64,000 bases of DNA. Source: Bacillota bacterium. GTDB taxonomy: Bacteria; Bacillota; Clostridia; Lachnospirales; Lachnospiraceae. Location: positions 31,787-95,786 of the forward strand of contig JAEWIZ010000016.1 of assembly GCA_023386815.1 (NCBI GenBank), written 5' to 3'. The translations under genes and the position numbers were made by a program. Shown here piece by piece: positions 17,879 through 26,379 of this stretch; the stretch's first letter is position 1; the number at the start of each line of letters is the position of its first letter. Below the pieces are notes generated by a model. That model searched no databases and had not been told where the DNA came from. It worked only from the letters and a program-made list of their open reading frames with translations.

Positions 17879-19474
17879 ATGCCCCGAATCCAGTTTTTTC
17901 AACATGCTCTAAAAAAACATATACTTAGCAAACATCTAAGATTTGAAGATATTGGTGATATTGAAGGAATCATTCTGCTGAAAGAACAATCTTCTCTTCC
18001 ACAAGGATATATTTTTATAGGTGAAGAAGATACAGTACAGCATTTACTTCAGACTACCGAGATTAAATTTCCTACCACTATTTTTATTGCAGGCAGCCGA
18101 AAGGATTTTCTGCCTATATTCAATCAAAAACAACCGATCAATTATATCTCTACTAATTTGGATATCATCGATTTATATAATAAGATTAATAAAATTGTGT
18201 CCAACTATAAATACTGGACTTCTACTCTTTTGAAAGCTTTATGTGAAGGAAAAAACCTTCACCAGATTATTATTCTTGCCAGTAATATGATTAAAGCCCC
18301 AATCTACCTTCTTAACGCCGGTTTTAAAGTAATCTGCAGTTATACCGAGAAGCAGATTGATGACATCTATGTAAAAGAAATCTCGGAGAACGGTTATCTT
18401 TCCTTTGACAGTATCAATAGCATCTCTCTAGATACAAATTTAAAAATATACAGCAATATCAGACTATCTACATTCTCATCCCAATCCACGGATAGTACCT
18501 ATTACCGATGTGAGATAAGTTCAGAGAGTAATGTTATCGCAAATTTGCTGATTATCGTAAATCAAAGTCACTCCTATATCGATATGCCGGACTTAATACT
18601 CCACCTTTCAAATATTATTAAAAAATTCTTGCTGGATGAATATGGTGATGCATTTCACCAAGATACCATTTGTTCAACTTTTATAAAGGATATTATTGAG
18701 CAAAAAATAGTTGATATAAATGATATTGATAGCCGAAGCAAAATGCTTCCCTATCCTATCAAAGGTTTTTTATACTGTATACTGATACGATTTGATGAAG
18801 AAGGAAAAAAGAAAAAAATCCCCTTTAGCTATATAATTAGCCAACTGGAGGAGATCTTTGAAGAAACTAATATCACTGTGTATAAGGATGAAATTTATAT
18901 TTTGTATTGTCAGGACGAACGAACCTTTAGCGATTTATGTTTTGATTATGAACAATTATCTACCTTACTAGTAAGATATAATGCTTATGCAGGAATAAGC
19001 AATGGCTCTCGCCATTTAAACAAGATCTATACTATGTATTTGCTCTCTGCAAATGCAATACGGCTTGGGGTTCCTTTTCGAAGAATGGATAGAAATCCAA
19101 GGATTTTTAACTATGAGGATTATAGTATCTATTATCTCATTGATTTAAGTGTGCAAAAATTTACTCAGATTCACAATCATGACGATATCATTTATTTAAC
19201 TCATCCATCTATCATAGCAATCTGTCGTTATGACAAAAAGCACAAAACTAATTTGTGTGATGTTTTGTTCCACTATCTGATCAATGATAGAAGTATTATG
19301 CTTACTGCACAAGCATTATATATGCATCGTAATACCGTTCAGAATAAAATCAATAAAATTTCTGAGATTATTACAATCCCCTTAGATAATGGTTACATGC
19401 AGCAACGAATGATTATTTCCTATTATATTATGAAATACTACGAGATTTACATGAACAGCGCTTTAAAACTATAA
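17879..19474 (+). CDS. PucR/CdaR-type transcriptional regulator
   Basis: 531 aa. The last ~60 residues are the PucR C-terminal helix-turn-helix (LTAQALYMHRNTVQNKINKI), preceded by a GGDEF-like/CdaR middle region (LVRYNAYAGISNGSRHL, LLSANAIRLG). The first ~250 residues are an unassigned sensory part. This family includes activators of purine, sugar-diacid and amino-acid catabolism. It is divergent from the GRE operon and is the obvious candidate to control it. ATG 17879 has AAGGATC 9 nt upstream. Confidence 0.85.
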   Translation: MPRIQFFQHALKKHILSKHLRFEDIGDIEGIILLKEQSSLPQGYIFIGEEDTVQHLLQTTEIKFPTTIFIAGSRKDFLPIFNQKQPINYISTNLDIIDLYNKINKIVSNYKYWTSTLLKALCEGKNLHQIIILASNMIKAPIYLLNAGFKVICSYTEKQIDDIYVKEISENGYLSFDSINSISLDTNLKIYSNIRLSTFSSQSTDSTYYRCEISSESNVIANLLIIVNQSHSYIDMPDLILHLSNIIKKFLLDEYGDAFHQDTICSTFIKDIIEQKIVDINDIDSRSKMLPYPIKGFLYCILIRFDEEGKKKKIPFSYIISQLEEIFEETNITVYKDEIYILYCQDERTFSDLCFDYEQLSTLLVRYNAYAGISNGSRHLNKIYTMYLLSANAIRLGVPFRRMDRNPRIFNYEDYSIYYLIDLSVQKFTQIHNHDDIIYLTHPSIIAICRYDKKHKTNLCDVLFHYLINDRSIMLTAQALYMHRNTVQNKINKISEIITIPLDNGYMQQRMIISYYIMKYYEIYMNSALKL

Positions 19475-19504
19475 TTTGATACATATATAAATTTAATCGC
19501 ACTG

Positions 19505-19541
19505 TAAAAAGAAGGTTGCCATTAATGACGACCTTCTTTTA
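19505..19541 (+). terminator. Terminator of the PucR-type regulator gene
   Basis: AAAAAGAAGGT ... ACCTTCTTTT hairpin followed by T-rich sequence, 30 bp after the regulator stop. Confidence 0.85.
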
Positions 19542-19629
19542 ATTTTGAAGATTACACATTGATTTTCGATCCCATTTTCACCGATCACTACAAGCCTCTG
19601 TCACTTCTTCAGCCCGCCGAATACCCATG

Positions 19630-20667
19630 TCAATAAAGTTTGTAGGTATAAATATTCTCGTAATCTCCATAGAATTTAACAGCCATTGTTTTATCGGTCA
19701 AATTATATACGCTCGACCATTGTTCCTCACCAGGCACAGTCTGTTCGATCAACAAATTTAACGCGTCTTCGACTGAAATAATACCATTTGTTTCTGACAA
19801 TACTTTTTCAAACGCCTTATATCGTTCAGAACTATAGCCCAGATGATTTTCGTTATTATATAAAAGCATATTTGTAGCTATCTGATAATTACCTTCTTTC
19901 TCCACTACCTTCATGCCGCCATCTACATAATTGATAACAGCACAATTACCTGCAGCATCTGCAATCATGTATTGGGAAGGATACTTATCCTCCATTTTAA
20001 CATTATACTTTAATAACTGCTTCATAGCGTCTTCTACATTTTTTGCCTTCTCAATCGTAAAGCGAATCACAGAATAATCATACAACGTAACTTTATTATC
20101 ATTGATATCTGATCTGGATCCTACCGGAACTGATAAAGCTCCAATAGCAACGCCCTTTTCATTCATGCCGTCAAAGGTATAATATGGTGCAGCAAGAGCG
20201 GTAAACTTTGAAACCAGATTCGCATTATTCCAACCTAACCTCTGAAGATTTGCCATTCCTATCGTTCTTAAGCCATTCTTAGAATTCGTTTTAAGAACAA
20301 ATGGTATTGCAATTTCTGTATCTAAGTTCCTAGCCAGAATATAATCGCCCTCAGGAGTTATTGCAAAAAAGGTAGAACATTGAAAATTATCATAGTAAAG
20401 TTTAGGAACACCTTTTAATAGATTAGCATTCATAAAATCAGTATATTCGTAATAGTTTAAGGAACCTGTCTTAAGATATTTATCAAAAGCATAGTCACCC
20501 CTGTAATTCATCTCATGTACGGGTATATCATTGATTCTTTTAATGGAACTGATTGTTCTGATTTCATCAAAAAAACTGATATAAATAGTGCCCACGATCA
20601 GCAGGATAACGATAAATAGAATCAAAACAACATTCCTGAAAATTCTCAGTTTCCGTTTTTCTTTCAT
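19630..20667 (-). CDS. Membrane-anchored linear-amide C-N hydrolase (Ntn family, choloylglycine hydrolase/acid ceramidase-like)
   Basis: 345 aa. A charged N-terminus and one transmembrane helix (about residues 12-33) anchor an extracellular domain. The domain starts with the likely nucleophile Cys97 in NFQCSTFFA, followed by the family's LARNLD, NEKGVAIGALSVP and YNLTDKTMAVKFY marks. Unlike classical Ntn enzymes the Cys is internal, so either cleavage before Cys97 exposes it, as in acid ceramidase, or the enzyme works without it. Such enzymes cut amide bonds in N-acyl lipids, bile salts or peptides. Ribosome site AGGAGG. It is monocistronic and the substrate is unknown. Confidence 0.75.
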   Translation of the reverse strand: MKEKRKLRIFRNVVLILFIVILLIVGTIYISFFDEIRTISSIKRINDIPVHEMNYRGDYAFDKYLKTGSLNYYEYTDFMNANLLKGVPKLYYDNFQCSTFFAITPEGDYILARNLDTEIAIPFVLKTNSKNGLRTIGMANLQRLGWNNANLVSKFTALAAPYYTFDGMNEKGVAIGALSVPVGSRSDINDNKVTLYDYSVIRFTIEKAKNVEDAMKQLLKYNVKMEDKYPSQYMIADAAGNCAVINYVDGGMKVVEKEGNYQIATNMLLYNNENHLGYSSERYKAFEKVLSETNGIISVEDALNLLIEQTVPGEEQWSSVYNLTDKTMAVKFYGDYENIYTYKLY

Positions 20668-20826
20668 AAATGAAACCCTCCTTTTGCCATAAAATAATCA
20701 CTAGTTCAACCGTACAATATCAGATGTGTAATTGATAGAATCCACTTCCAGATCATCCATTTCACATCCTGTAAATTTAATCTGTTATCACTTTACATTT
20801 ACCTGGAATCGTGTTACAGTAAATAT

Positions 20827-20925
20827 AAGAAAAGGAGTAACCGACCACAAGGTGGTTAGCCTCCTAATATGGCTTTACTGCCCCTACTAAGTGTCCGGCT
20901 AAGACAAGGGGCAGTTATTTTTTAT
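20827..20925 (+). ncRNA. Candidate antisense antitoxin RNA of the Hol_Tox locus
   Basis: On the + strand a TTTACA-N17-TACAGT promoter (20792-20820) would start a ~100-nt RNA near 20827. It ends at a clear intrinsic terminator: CTGCCCCT (20878-20885), AGGGGCAG (20907-20914), then TTATTTTTT. It is antisense to the end of the toxin ORF and its 3' UTR, as in type I toxin-antitoxin pairs. The terminator is strong; the promoter and the RNA itself are inferred. Confidence 0.55.
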
Positions 20926-21063
20926 GCTTATTGTTCCTATTATTTAAATAGGTAAGCAGCGCAATAATTACTAATACAAAAGTAAATAAATCACTATATG
21001 TAACATAATTCATTGGCACCACCTCCCTTCCGGGAGGCTAACAACCCTGTCTCGATTACTCCT
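20833..21063. repeat. Inverted repeat flanking the small toxin gene
   Basis: Arms 20833-20865 and 21033-21063 (about 31 bp) are near complements, perfect at the outer 8 bp (AGGAGTAA) and the inner 10 bp (GTTAGCCTCC). In the toxin transcript they fall at the extreme 5' end and in the 3' UTR, so the mRNA can pair end to end. Confidence 0.75.
20915..21013 (-). CDS. Hol_Tox-type small hydrophobic toxin (type I toxin-antitoxin)
   Basis: 32 aa, below usual gene-calling length. ATG 21013 has a very strong ribosome site (GGGAGGTGG). The protein has one hydrophobic helix (residues ~9-23, LFTFVLVIIALLTYL) and a basic, Asn-rich tail, and starts MNYVTYSD. This is the form of the Firmicutes putative holin-like toxin family, whose members are membrane peptides kept silent by an antisense RNA. 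A TTGTAG-N17-TAATAT promoter lies upstream and an antisense terminator overlaps its stop codon. It lies in a 785-bp gap without larger genes. Confidence 0.75.
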   Translation of the reverse strand: MNYVTYSDLFTFVLVIIALLTYLNNRNNKHKK

Positions 21064-21069
21064 ATTTTT

Positions 21070-21098
21070 ATATTACCATATAATCCCTATTGCTACAA
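21070..21098 (-). promoter_or_regulatory. Promoter of the Hol_Tox gene
   Basis: Reading leftward: TTGTAG (21098-21093), 17 bp, TAATAT (21075-21070). The transcript would start near 21063, exactly at the beginning of the inverted-repeat arm. Confidence 0.6.
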
Positions 21099-21173
21099 TC
21101 GAACATAATCTTAATTTCTGCTTTTCCGATCTATCCTATCTTTATACACCATTCCATACGCAGTTTTATAGAT

Positions 21174-21312
21174 TTAGATGCTGTCAAAAATGCAATTCAA
21201 TACAAATAACACAACGGATTAGCCGAAGGCAGTGTTAATAAGATCAAATTGATAAAACGAATCATATATATGGCGGAAACAGTTTTCACTTACTAAAAGC
21301 GAATGCTATATT
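21174..21312 (+). pseudogene. ISL3-like transposase remnant
   Basis: The + strand reads AIQYK, a stop, then HNGLAEGSVNKIKLIKRI, and after a 2-base frame change YGGNSFHLLKA. The Y-NNGLAEG-VNKIKLIKR-YGR-F-LLK pattern is the conserved C-terminus of ISL3-family transposases. One in-frame stop and one frameshift in ~45 codons and no upstream half show it is dead. No terminal repeats were found. Confidence 0.65.
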
Positions 21313-21403
21313 AAATGAATCATTATGTCAAATCAACTAAATCAGGAAAGAACCGGTTTACCGTTTACTTCTTTTCACACACCTTACAATTTAATCCACT
21401 ATT

Positions 21404-21439
21404 TAAAAATACCACACAGAATCTTAACCTGTGTGGTAT
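21404..21439 (-). terminator. Terminator of the large secreted-protein gene
   Basis: ATACCACACAG / CTGTGTGGTAT hairpin with a T-run on the leftward side, 14 bp after the stop of the gene at 21453. Confidence 0.9.
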
Positions 21440-21452
21440 CCTTTCATTCTCA

Positions 21453-24344
21453 CTATTTTATCGTTACATTAATCTTTTTATATACTCCGTTTTGAGCATA
21501 TGCATAAATATAACAAGATCCTCTTGATATTGCTTTAATTTTACCATTGGGGGATACTATTGCAATTGCTTTATTGGATGTTTCATAACATATTATGTCT
21601 GTATGCTGTTTCATTTTTTTACTTACAGGTAATACAACTTGGCAGGTTACTTTTTTTGATTCACCTACTGCAAGTGTTAGATCCGAGACCTCTGATATTA
21701 ACTTTTTCGGGTTATCATAGTTCTTGCTTATAGTCACGGAGTGAATCACCTTAGACTTTGCAAATATAACTTTTTTATCATTAATTATTTTATAAGCCTG
21801 AACTTGATATTTATAATAAGTTGATTTTTTCAATCCTTTGTGGTTATAGCTCGTGATTTTTCCTGATACATCTGCAAGTTTTACCAACTTATTGTTACTA
21901 CCACAAATCGCACCATAAATTATATATCCATCCGCTCCCGATATGTTCGTATACTTCAATATTTGTGAAGTTTCAGCAGCTTTCGCAGTCAGACGCAGAT
22001 GAAAAAAATCTTTCATTATCTTTACAAAGTTTTCATTCTCACCGGTATTTCTATCTACAAATGTTAATGCATAAGTAGAAAACCGATCTGTCTCAAATGT
22101 AAACAAGCCTTTAATGGAATCATAGGTTCCTTTTATAACGGTTACTTCTCCATCATGAATGCGAACAATCTGATATGTTCTACTCTTTGTTAAATCTGTG
22201 TTGCGTAGTTCTACCGGTACTTCAATGCTAATACTGATTTTTTTGTTCGTCTCGGTTATCTTCGTCTCTGTTCCATTCCCAACTTTCTTATAAAGAGATA
22301 AATCAATGTACATGATAGGAGGAACATCTCCATCAAGTTTTTTAGCAATCAGTTTCTTATCATCCTCACTTACTGAATTACTAATATCTGTTACCTTCAA
22401 TATAACCTTTGCATCTTCACCTTCTTTAATTTTGGACAGCTCCTCAGTAGTAAACACTGCCTCCTTAAGCTCATCTGTAGTATTGTTCAAGTTCGTATTA
22501 GGCACACTCTCATCCTGTAGCTGTTCCTTAATTATCAATCCCTTTTTATCTTGATCACCTATACTATTATTATTACTGTATGATGGTATAGATAAGATCA
22601 CCTTGATGGTGTAAGTCTTCGCGGTCTTTCCTGTCTCTGTAACCACGACCGTAATTATCTTCTCCACTCCTGGTGTCAGGTTAATAGGCGCTGATGCTTC
22701 ACCACTGTTTACCGTTACTGCGTCTACCGTTATGGTTCCTGCTCCGCTTGGCGTTACGGTGATACTATCTACTCCATTGCCTACCGTTACTCCGGTATAG
22801 GTATCGCTTGCTCCGGTAAAAGTATAATTGGAAGGTGTTCCACTCAGAGCAATGTTCGCTAGGTCTGCTGATGCAGCCTGTGTATAACTCGCACTTCCTA
22901 TTACACTGTTTACATAGTTTGTCCTGGTTGCTATTGCCTTGATTGTCATTGCTGAATTTACAGTAACCGGAGCGGTATATTCTAATGTTGAACCTCCCAC
23001 CACTGTTCCCGGATCTGTTCCGTCGGTCGTGTAATAGATGTGTTCTGCTCCTGTGGATGTTATCGTTACTGTGCTACCAAAAGCTATGGCACCTGCCGCC
23101 GGACTAAAGCTTGGTGTTGCCTGTGTCGCCATCTGCCTTGTCACCTTGATGGTGTAAGTCTTCGCGGTCTTGCCTGTCTCTGTAACCACAACCGTAATTA
23201 TCTTCTCCACTCCCGGTGTCAGGTTGATTGACGCTGATGCTTCACCACTGTTTACCGTTATTCCCTCTACCGTTATGGTGCCTGCTCCGCTTGGTGTTAC
23301 GGTGATACTATCTACTCCATTTCCTACCGTTACTCCGTTATAGGTATCGCTTGCTCCGGTAAAAGTAAAATTGGAAGGCGTTCCACTCAGAGCAATATTC
23401 GCTAGGTCTGCTGATGCATCCTGTGTATAACTTGCACTTCCTATTACACTGTTTACATAGTTTGTCCTGGTTGCTATTGCCTTGATTGTCATTGCTGAAT
23501 TTACAGTAATCGGAGCAATATATTCTAACGTTGAACCTCCCACCAATGTTCCCGGATCTGTTCCGTCGGTCGTATAATAGATGTGTTCTGCTCCTGTGGA
23601 TGTTATCGTTACTGTACTACCAAAAGCTATGGCACCTGCCACTGGACTAAAACTTGGTGTTGCCTGTGGAACTACTGGATCATTTATTTTTATATTGTTA
23701 ATTACTGCATATATTCCCCATGTCATATCCCCTTCATTTTGGTTCGTTATACGAATTTCATCTACATTTTGGAAGACTGATTGATTAAGCTGGTTTCCTA
23801 AAGTAAATGTTTCTTTACTTGATATTATTTGCAAAATATTGGATCCGGTTGATATCCCATCTCTAAATCCCTCAAATTTAATTGGAGAGTTGCCTGCAAT
23901 ATAATCATATACATCGATTGATTGAAAACTAAACTCTGCTCCATTATGACTTTTAATAATAAAATATCTGGGAATATTAGCATCAACCTGAGTAACATCA
24001 CCACTTTCCACGTCTATCGGGCCAATACCCGTAAAACCATTCACAGCGTCATAATAATAAACAACACTTCCATCGCGAATGCCATTCGTAGCATTTGATT
24101 CATTTAATGCTCCATAAATATCCAGTTCTATATTAGGAATATCCGTACCGCTTACATTATTAATTAAAATGTTGTCATGAGCCATCAGACCAATATTCGT
24201 AACACCCTCAGGTCCTGTAAATAGTAATGTTCCAGACACGGGAGCTGCAGCTACTGACACTGTAAATCCATGCAATAAAATCACCATTATTACCAGACTA
24301 AAAATTGCAGATACAACCTTTTTCTTAATACTTTTCCTAATCAT
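21453..24344 (-). CDS. Large secreted surface protein with duplicated CHB_HEX_C/cadherin-like modules and C-terminal Ig-like domain
   Basis: 963 aa from ATG 24344, 6 nt after AAGGAGG; the ATG at 24350 abuts that site. A signal peptide occupies residues ~1-34. An unassigned ~195-residue domain follows. Then come two copies of a pair: a chitobiase C-terminal-like module (FGSTVTITSTGAEHIYYTTD) and a cadherin-like beta-sandwich (LANIALSGTPSN to GKTAKTYTIKV). The copies differ at only a few residues and repeat every 543 bp. The C-terminal ~350 residues contain a charged stretch, a fibronectin III-like region and a BIG2-like domain (KKVTCQVV to YIYAYAQNG). No LPXTG sorting motif was seen. It is probably an adhesive or scaffolding protein; the ligand is unknown. 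Confidence 0.8.
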   Translation of the reverse strand: MIRKSIKKKVVSAIFSLVIMVILLHGFTVSVAAAPVSGTLLFTGPEGVTNIGLMAHDNILINNVSGTDIPNIELDIYGALNESNATNGIRDGSVVYYYDAVNGFTGIGPIDVESGDVTQVDANIPRYFIIKSHNGAEFSFQSIDVYDYIAGNSPIKFEGFRDGISTGSNILQIISSKETFTLGNQLNQSVFQNVDEIRITNQNEGDMTWGIYAVINNIKINDPVVPQATPSFSPVAGAIAFGSTVTITSTGAEHIYYTTDGTDPGTLVGGSTLEYIAPITVNSAMTIKAIATRTNYVNSVIGSASYTQDASADLANIALSGTPSNFTFTGASDTYNGVTVGNGVDSITVTPSGAGTITVEGITVNSGEASASINLTPGVEKIITVVVTETGKTAKTYTIKVTRQMATQATPSFSPAAGAIAFGSTVTITSTGAEHIYYTTDGTDPGTVVGGSTLEYTAPVTVNSAMTIKAIATRTNYVNSVIGSASYTQAASADLANIALSGTPSNYTFTGASDTYTGVTVGNGVDSITVTPSGAGTITVDAVTVNSGEASAPINLTPGVEKIITVVVTETGKTAKTYTIKVILSIPSYSNNNSIGDQDKKGLIIKEQLQDESVPNTNLNNTTDELKEAVFTTEELSKIKEGEDAKVILKVTDISNSVSEDDKKLIAKKLDGDVPPIMYIDLSLYKKVGNGTETKITETNKKISISIEVPVELRNTDLTKSRTYQIVRIHDGEVTVIKGTYDSIKGLFTFETDRFSTYALTFVDRNTGENENFVKIMKDFFHLRLTAKAAETSQILKYTNISGADGYIIYGAICGSNNKLVKLADVSGKITSYNHKGLKKSTYYKYQVQAYKIINDKKVIFAKSKVIHSVTISKNYDNPKKLISEVSDLTLAVGESKKVTCQVVLPVSKKMKQHTDIICYETSNKAIAIVSPNGKIKAISRGSCYIYAYAQNGVYKKINVTIK
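22601..23668. repeat. Tandem 543-bp direct repeat inside the surface-protein gene
   Basis: Copy 1 spans about 22601-23125 and copy 2 about 23144-23668; fixed points such as CCTTGATGGT (22601, 23144) and GGACTAAA (23101, 23644) are exactly 543 bp apart. The copies differ at scattered bases only, so the duplication is recent or kept uniform by conversion, and the locus may vary in copy number. Confidence 0.9.
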
Positions 24345-24395
24345 TTTCATCCTCCTTATTCATTGGTTGTGCCGAATCCAACATAGTTTGCACCA

Positions 24396-24728
24396 TTAAA
24401 TTCTCTCAATGCTAAGTTTTTTGCCCTCAGCTACATCTATAATTTTATTGGGTGGAACATATCCAAATACCGGACTATTCAAACGTAATAATGCTTCAAT
24501 TCCGGTAGTAAGCAAAAAAACTCCTACGGTAGCATATGCCCACATCGAATGAGCGGGGCTTGTCTAAATGAAAATCGGCACATCGACAGTACCAGCACTG
24601 CTTTACCTCATTCAGTGTATCAGCTCTTTGCTCAAAAGCCGGACATATTGTCTTGGCCACACATTACCCTCTGCTTTTGGGGCATAAAGCTGCGTATCCT
24701 CCTGCCTACACCAGAAGTAATCCACCAT
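24396..24728 (-). pseudogene. Decayed or multi-ORF small gene region, richer in GC than its surroundings
   Basis: One leftward frame from ATG 24728 to the TAA at 24396 reads as protein-like but contains three stops. It gives a 38-aa start (MVDYFWCRQEDTQLY), a short middle (SAGTVDVPIFI) and a 49-aa end (MWAYATVGVFLL ... SPVFGYVPP). The last piece could start at a TTG after AGGAG. A second frame (GTG 24660 to 24496) gives a 54-aa Cys-rich peptide with CWYCRC. No family was recognised. It is either a broken gene or one or two real small peptides. The 745-bp gap 24351-25095 holds nothing else but the direct repeats listed below and AT-rich sequence. Confidence 0.35.
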
Positions 24729-24806
24729 ATCACACCTTTGCACTGAAACGTAAGTAGAGCACATTCTGTTAAAAGAGTATCTTTAATAGAAATAAAAAAT
24801 GAGCCT

Positions 24807-24858
24807 TTACACTTAAAAGACTCATTTTTACACTTAAAAAAATCTTATTCACTTAAAG
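24807..24858. promoter_or_regulatory. LytTR-like direct repeats
   Basis: TTACACTTAAAA occurs at 24807 and again at 24828, exactly 21 bp later, and a third, weaker copy TTCACTTAAAG at 24848. LytTR regulators such as AgrA bind pairs of ACAGTTAAG-like 9-mers spaced about 12 bp (two helical turns centre to centre); ACACTTAAA matches 7 of 9. They lie 240 bp beyond the end of an AgrC/LytTR gene pair and ~80 bp before the small ORFs read leftward. Confidence 0.5.
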
Positions 24859-25095
24859 TTCTCTTAAAGGGGTAGAATGTAAATCCACTTTCCCGTTTTA
24901 TAAACGAGATTCACATTTTGAAAGTGACCTTCAAATTTTCCTTCAAATTTTGAACCCGAAATTCCACAATTGTTATGACTTTCCCGTTTTCCTATTGCTT
25001 TTAATGGTATAATCTCTAGTAACAGGATGATTTTGGCGCACAAAAACCGGACGTCACTTATGGATTCTCTCTTGACAAAAGAATATTGTCATCTC

Positions 25096-26379
25096 TCATA
25101 CCATTAGGCGAACCCGAAATACTCCGCTTTCACATTGATACATCAGCTCACCGTCATATTTTTTTGCAAACGCAATGACGCTTTTGCTGCCTACCCCGTG
25201 TCCCTCTTCAAGGGTAACGGGGTAGCCGCTTTCGTCAAGTGCAGTATCCTCTGCACAGTTATTCTCCATTTCCAAAAGTAATCTCCCAACATGGCGGCAT
25301 ATAAAATTGATATATATTGGCTTGCTCGATTCTTTTAAGGAAGCCGAGATGGCATTCTCCAAAAGATTTGATACTACCATGGAAAGCTCCAAGGAATCCA
25401 CTGGAAGATCACTGGGAATATCCAGGTCAATCGTTGTGTGAATTCCCGACTGCTCTGCAATCTTCGCATAATGACAAACAGCGGCATTAACAGCAGGGTT
25501 TTCACAGTAACCCTTACTTATTTTAGGTGAAATCTGATTTTGCTTCTTTAGAAGGGCCACAGCCTCATGAGCATTCCCTTGCTCCAAAAGCTCTAAAAGC
25601 ATATTATTGAAATGACGACGATCATGGGCGGCACGGCTGTTCTGGGACGATACCTCCTCCATAAGTTTAAGCCGCTCTGACATATTGCCAGCAGCTAATT
25701 GTAGATAGTCTCGCTCTGCCTGCATTTTATGATTTTCCTCTTTCACCAGATACTCTCGTTGAAGATTTTTAAGTGACAGAAAAATAGAGCCATAGGCCGC
25801 AAGTCCAATAAAAATCAATAAAAGCAACGGCACAGCCTGCTCGGTAAGGGTAACAATAATATTTTCCGAAAAGATAATATAATAGACAAAGGTAATATAT
25901 ATACCCAGTGCCACCGTGAAATATGCTGTCCAATGTTCCACTGCTTGCCGGTATAAGGGGCGAACATAACGGGATAGAATCAACAGAAAAACACCAAATA
26001 GGATAATGCGTAATACTGAATTTGCATAGATCGGATAGGGCAATCTTCTTGAGCCGATAAAGCTTAAAACAACCACTGTCACATTGATATTCTGTACTGT
26101 CAGATAGCTGAACAGCCACTGCATAAAATTGTCCTTGAACACTGGTCTCACTGCAAAACACAGCATTGCAAACATAATGATATCAATTTTTGCCAACATG
26201 GTCAGATTCCCACTGAGATAACAGTAAACTGCCGTACCTAAATCAGCAGTTAAAATGCCAAGCATTGTGAGGAAGGTTACTTTTTTGGAGTATTTCGGCT
26301 GGAGAATCGTACTCATCAGCAAAACATTGGCAGTGGTAGATATGACTGCTCGCAAGAAATCCGGAAAATACACACTCAT
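25096..26379 (-). CDS. AgrC-like (GHKL/HPK10) sensor histidine kinase
   Basis: 427 aa. The first ~205 residues hold six or seven hydrophobic spans, a coiled linker follows, then the H-box AAHDRRHFNNML with phospho-accepting His252 and a GHKL ATPase domain (NLLENAISAS N-box, GHGVGSKS G-box). This is the AgrC type that senses peptides or other small signals at the membrane. It overlaps the LytTR regulator by 4 bp and is surely its partner. No agrB or convincing agrD is in the window, so a peptide signal is not demonstrated. Confidence 0.88.
   Translation of the reverse strand: MSVYFPDFLRAVISTTANVLLMSTILQPKYSKKVTFLTMLGILTADLGTAVYCYLSGNLTMLAKIDIIMFAMLCFAVRPVFKDNFMQWLFSYLTVQNINVTVVVLSFIGSRRLPYPIYANSVLRIILFGVFLLILSRYVRPLYRQAVEHWTAYFTVALGIYITFVYYIIFSENIIVTLTEQAVPLLLLIFIGLAAYGSIFLSLKNLQREYLVKEENHKMQAERDYLQLAAGNMSERLKLMEEVSSQNSRAAHDRRHFNNMLLELLEQGNAHEAVALLKKQNQISPKISKGYCENPAVNAAVCHYAKIAEQSGIHTTIDLDIPSDLPVDSLELSMVVSNLLENAISASLKESSKPIYINFICRHVGRLLLEMENNCAEDTALDESGYPVTLEEGHGVGSKSVIAFAKKYDGELMYQCESGVFRVRLMV

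Noticed and set aside
24549..24746. 65-codon + strand frame in the GC-rich patch
   Set aside because: No ribosome site and no downstream context; the leftward frames fit the flanking promoter-like repeats better. Kept only as part of the patch observation.
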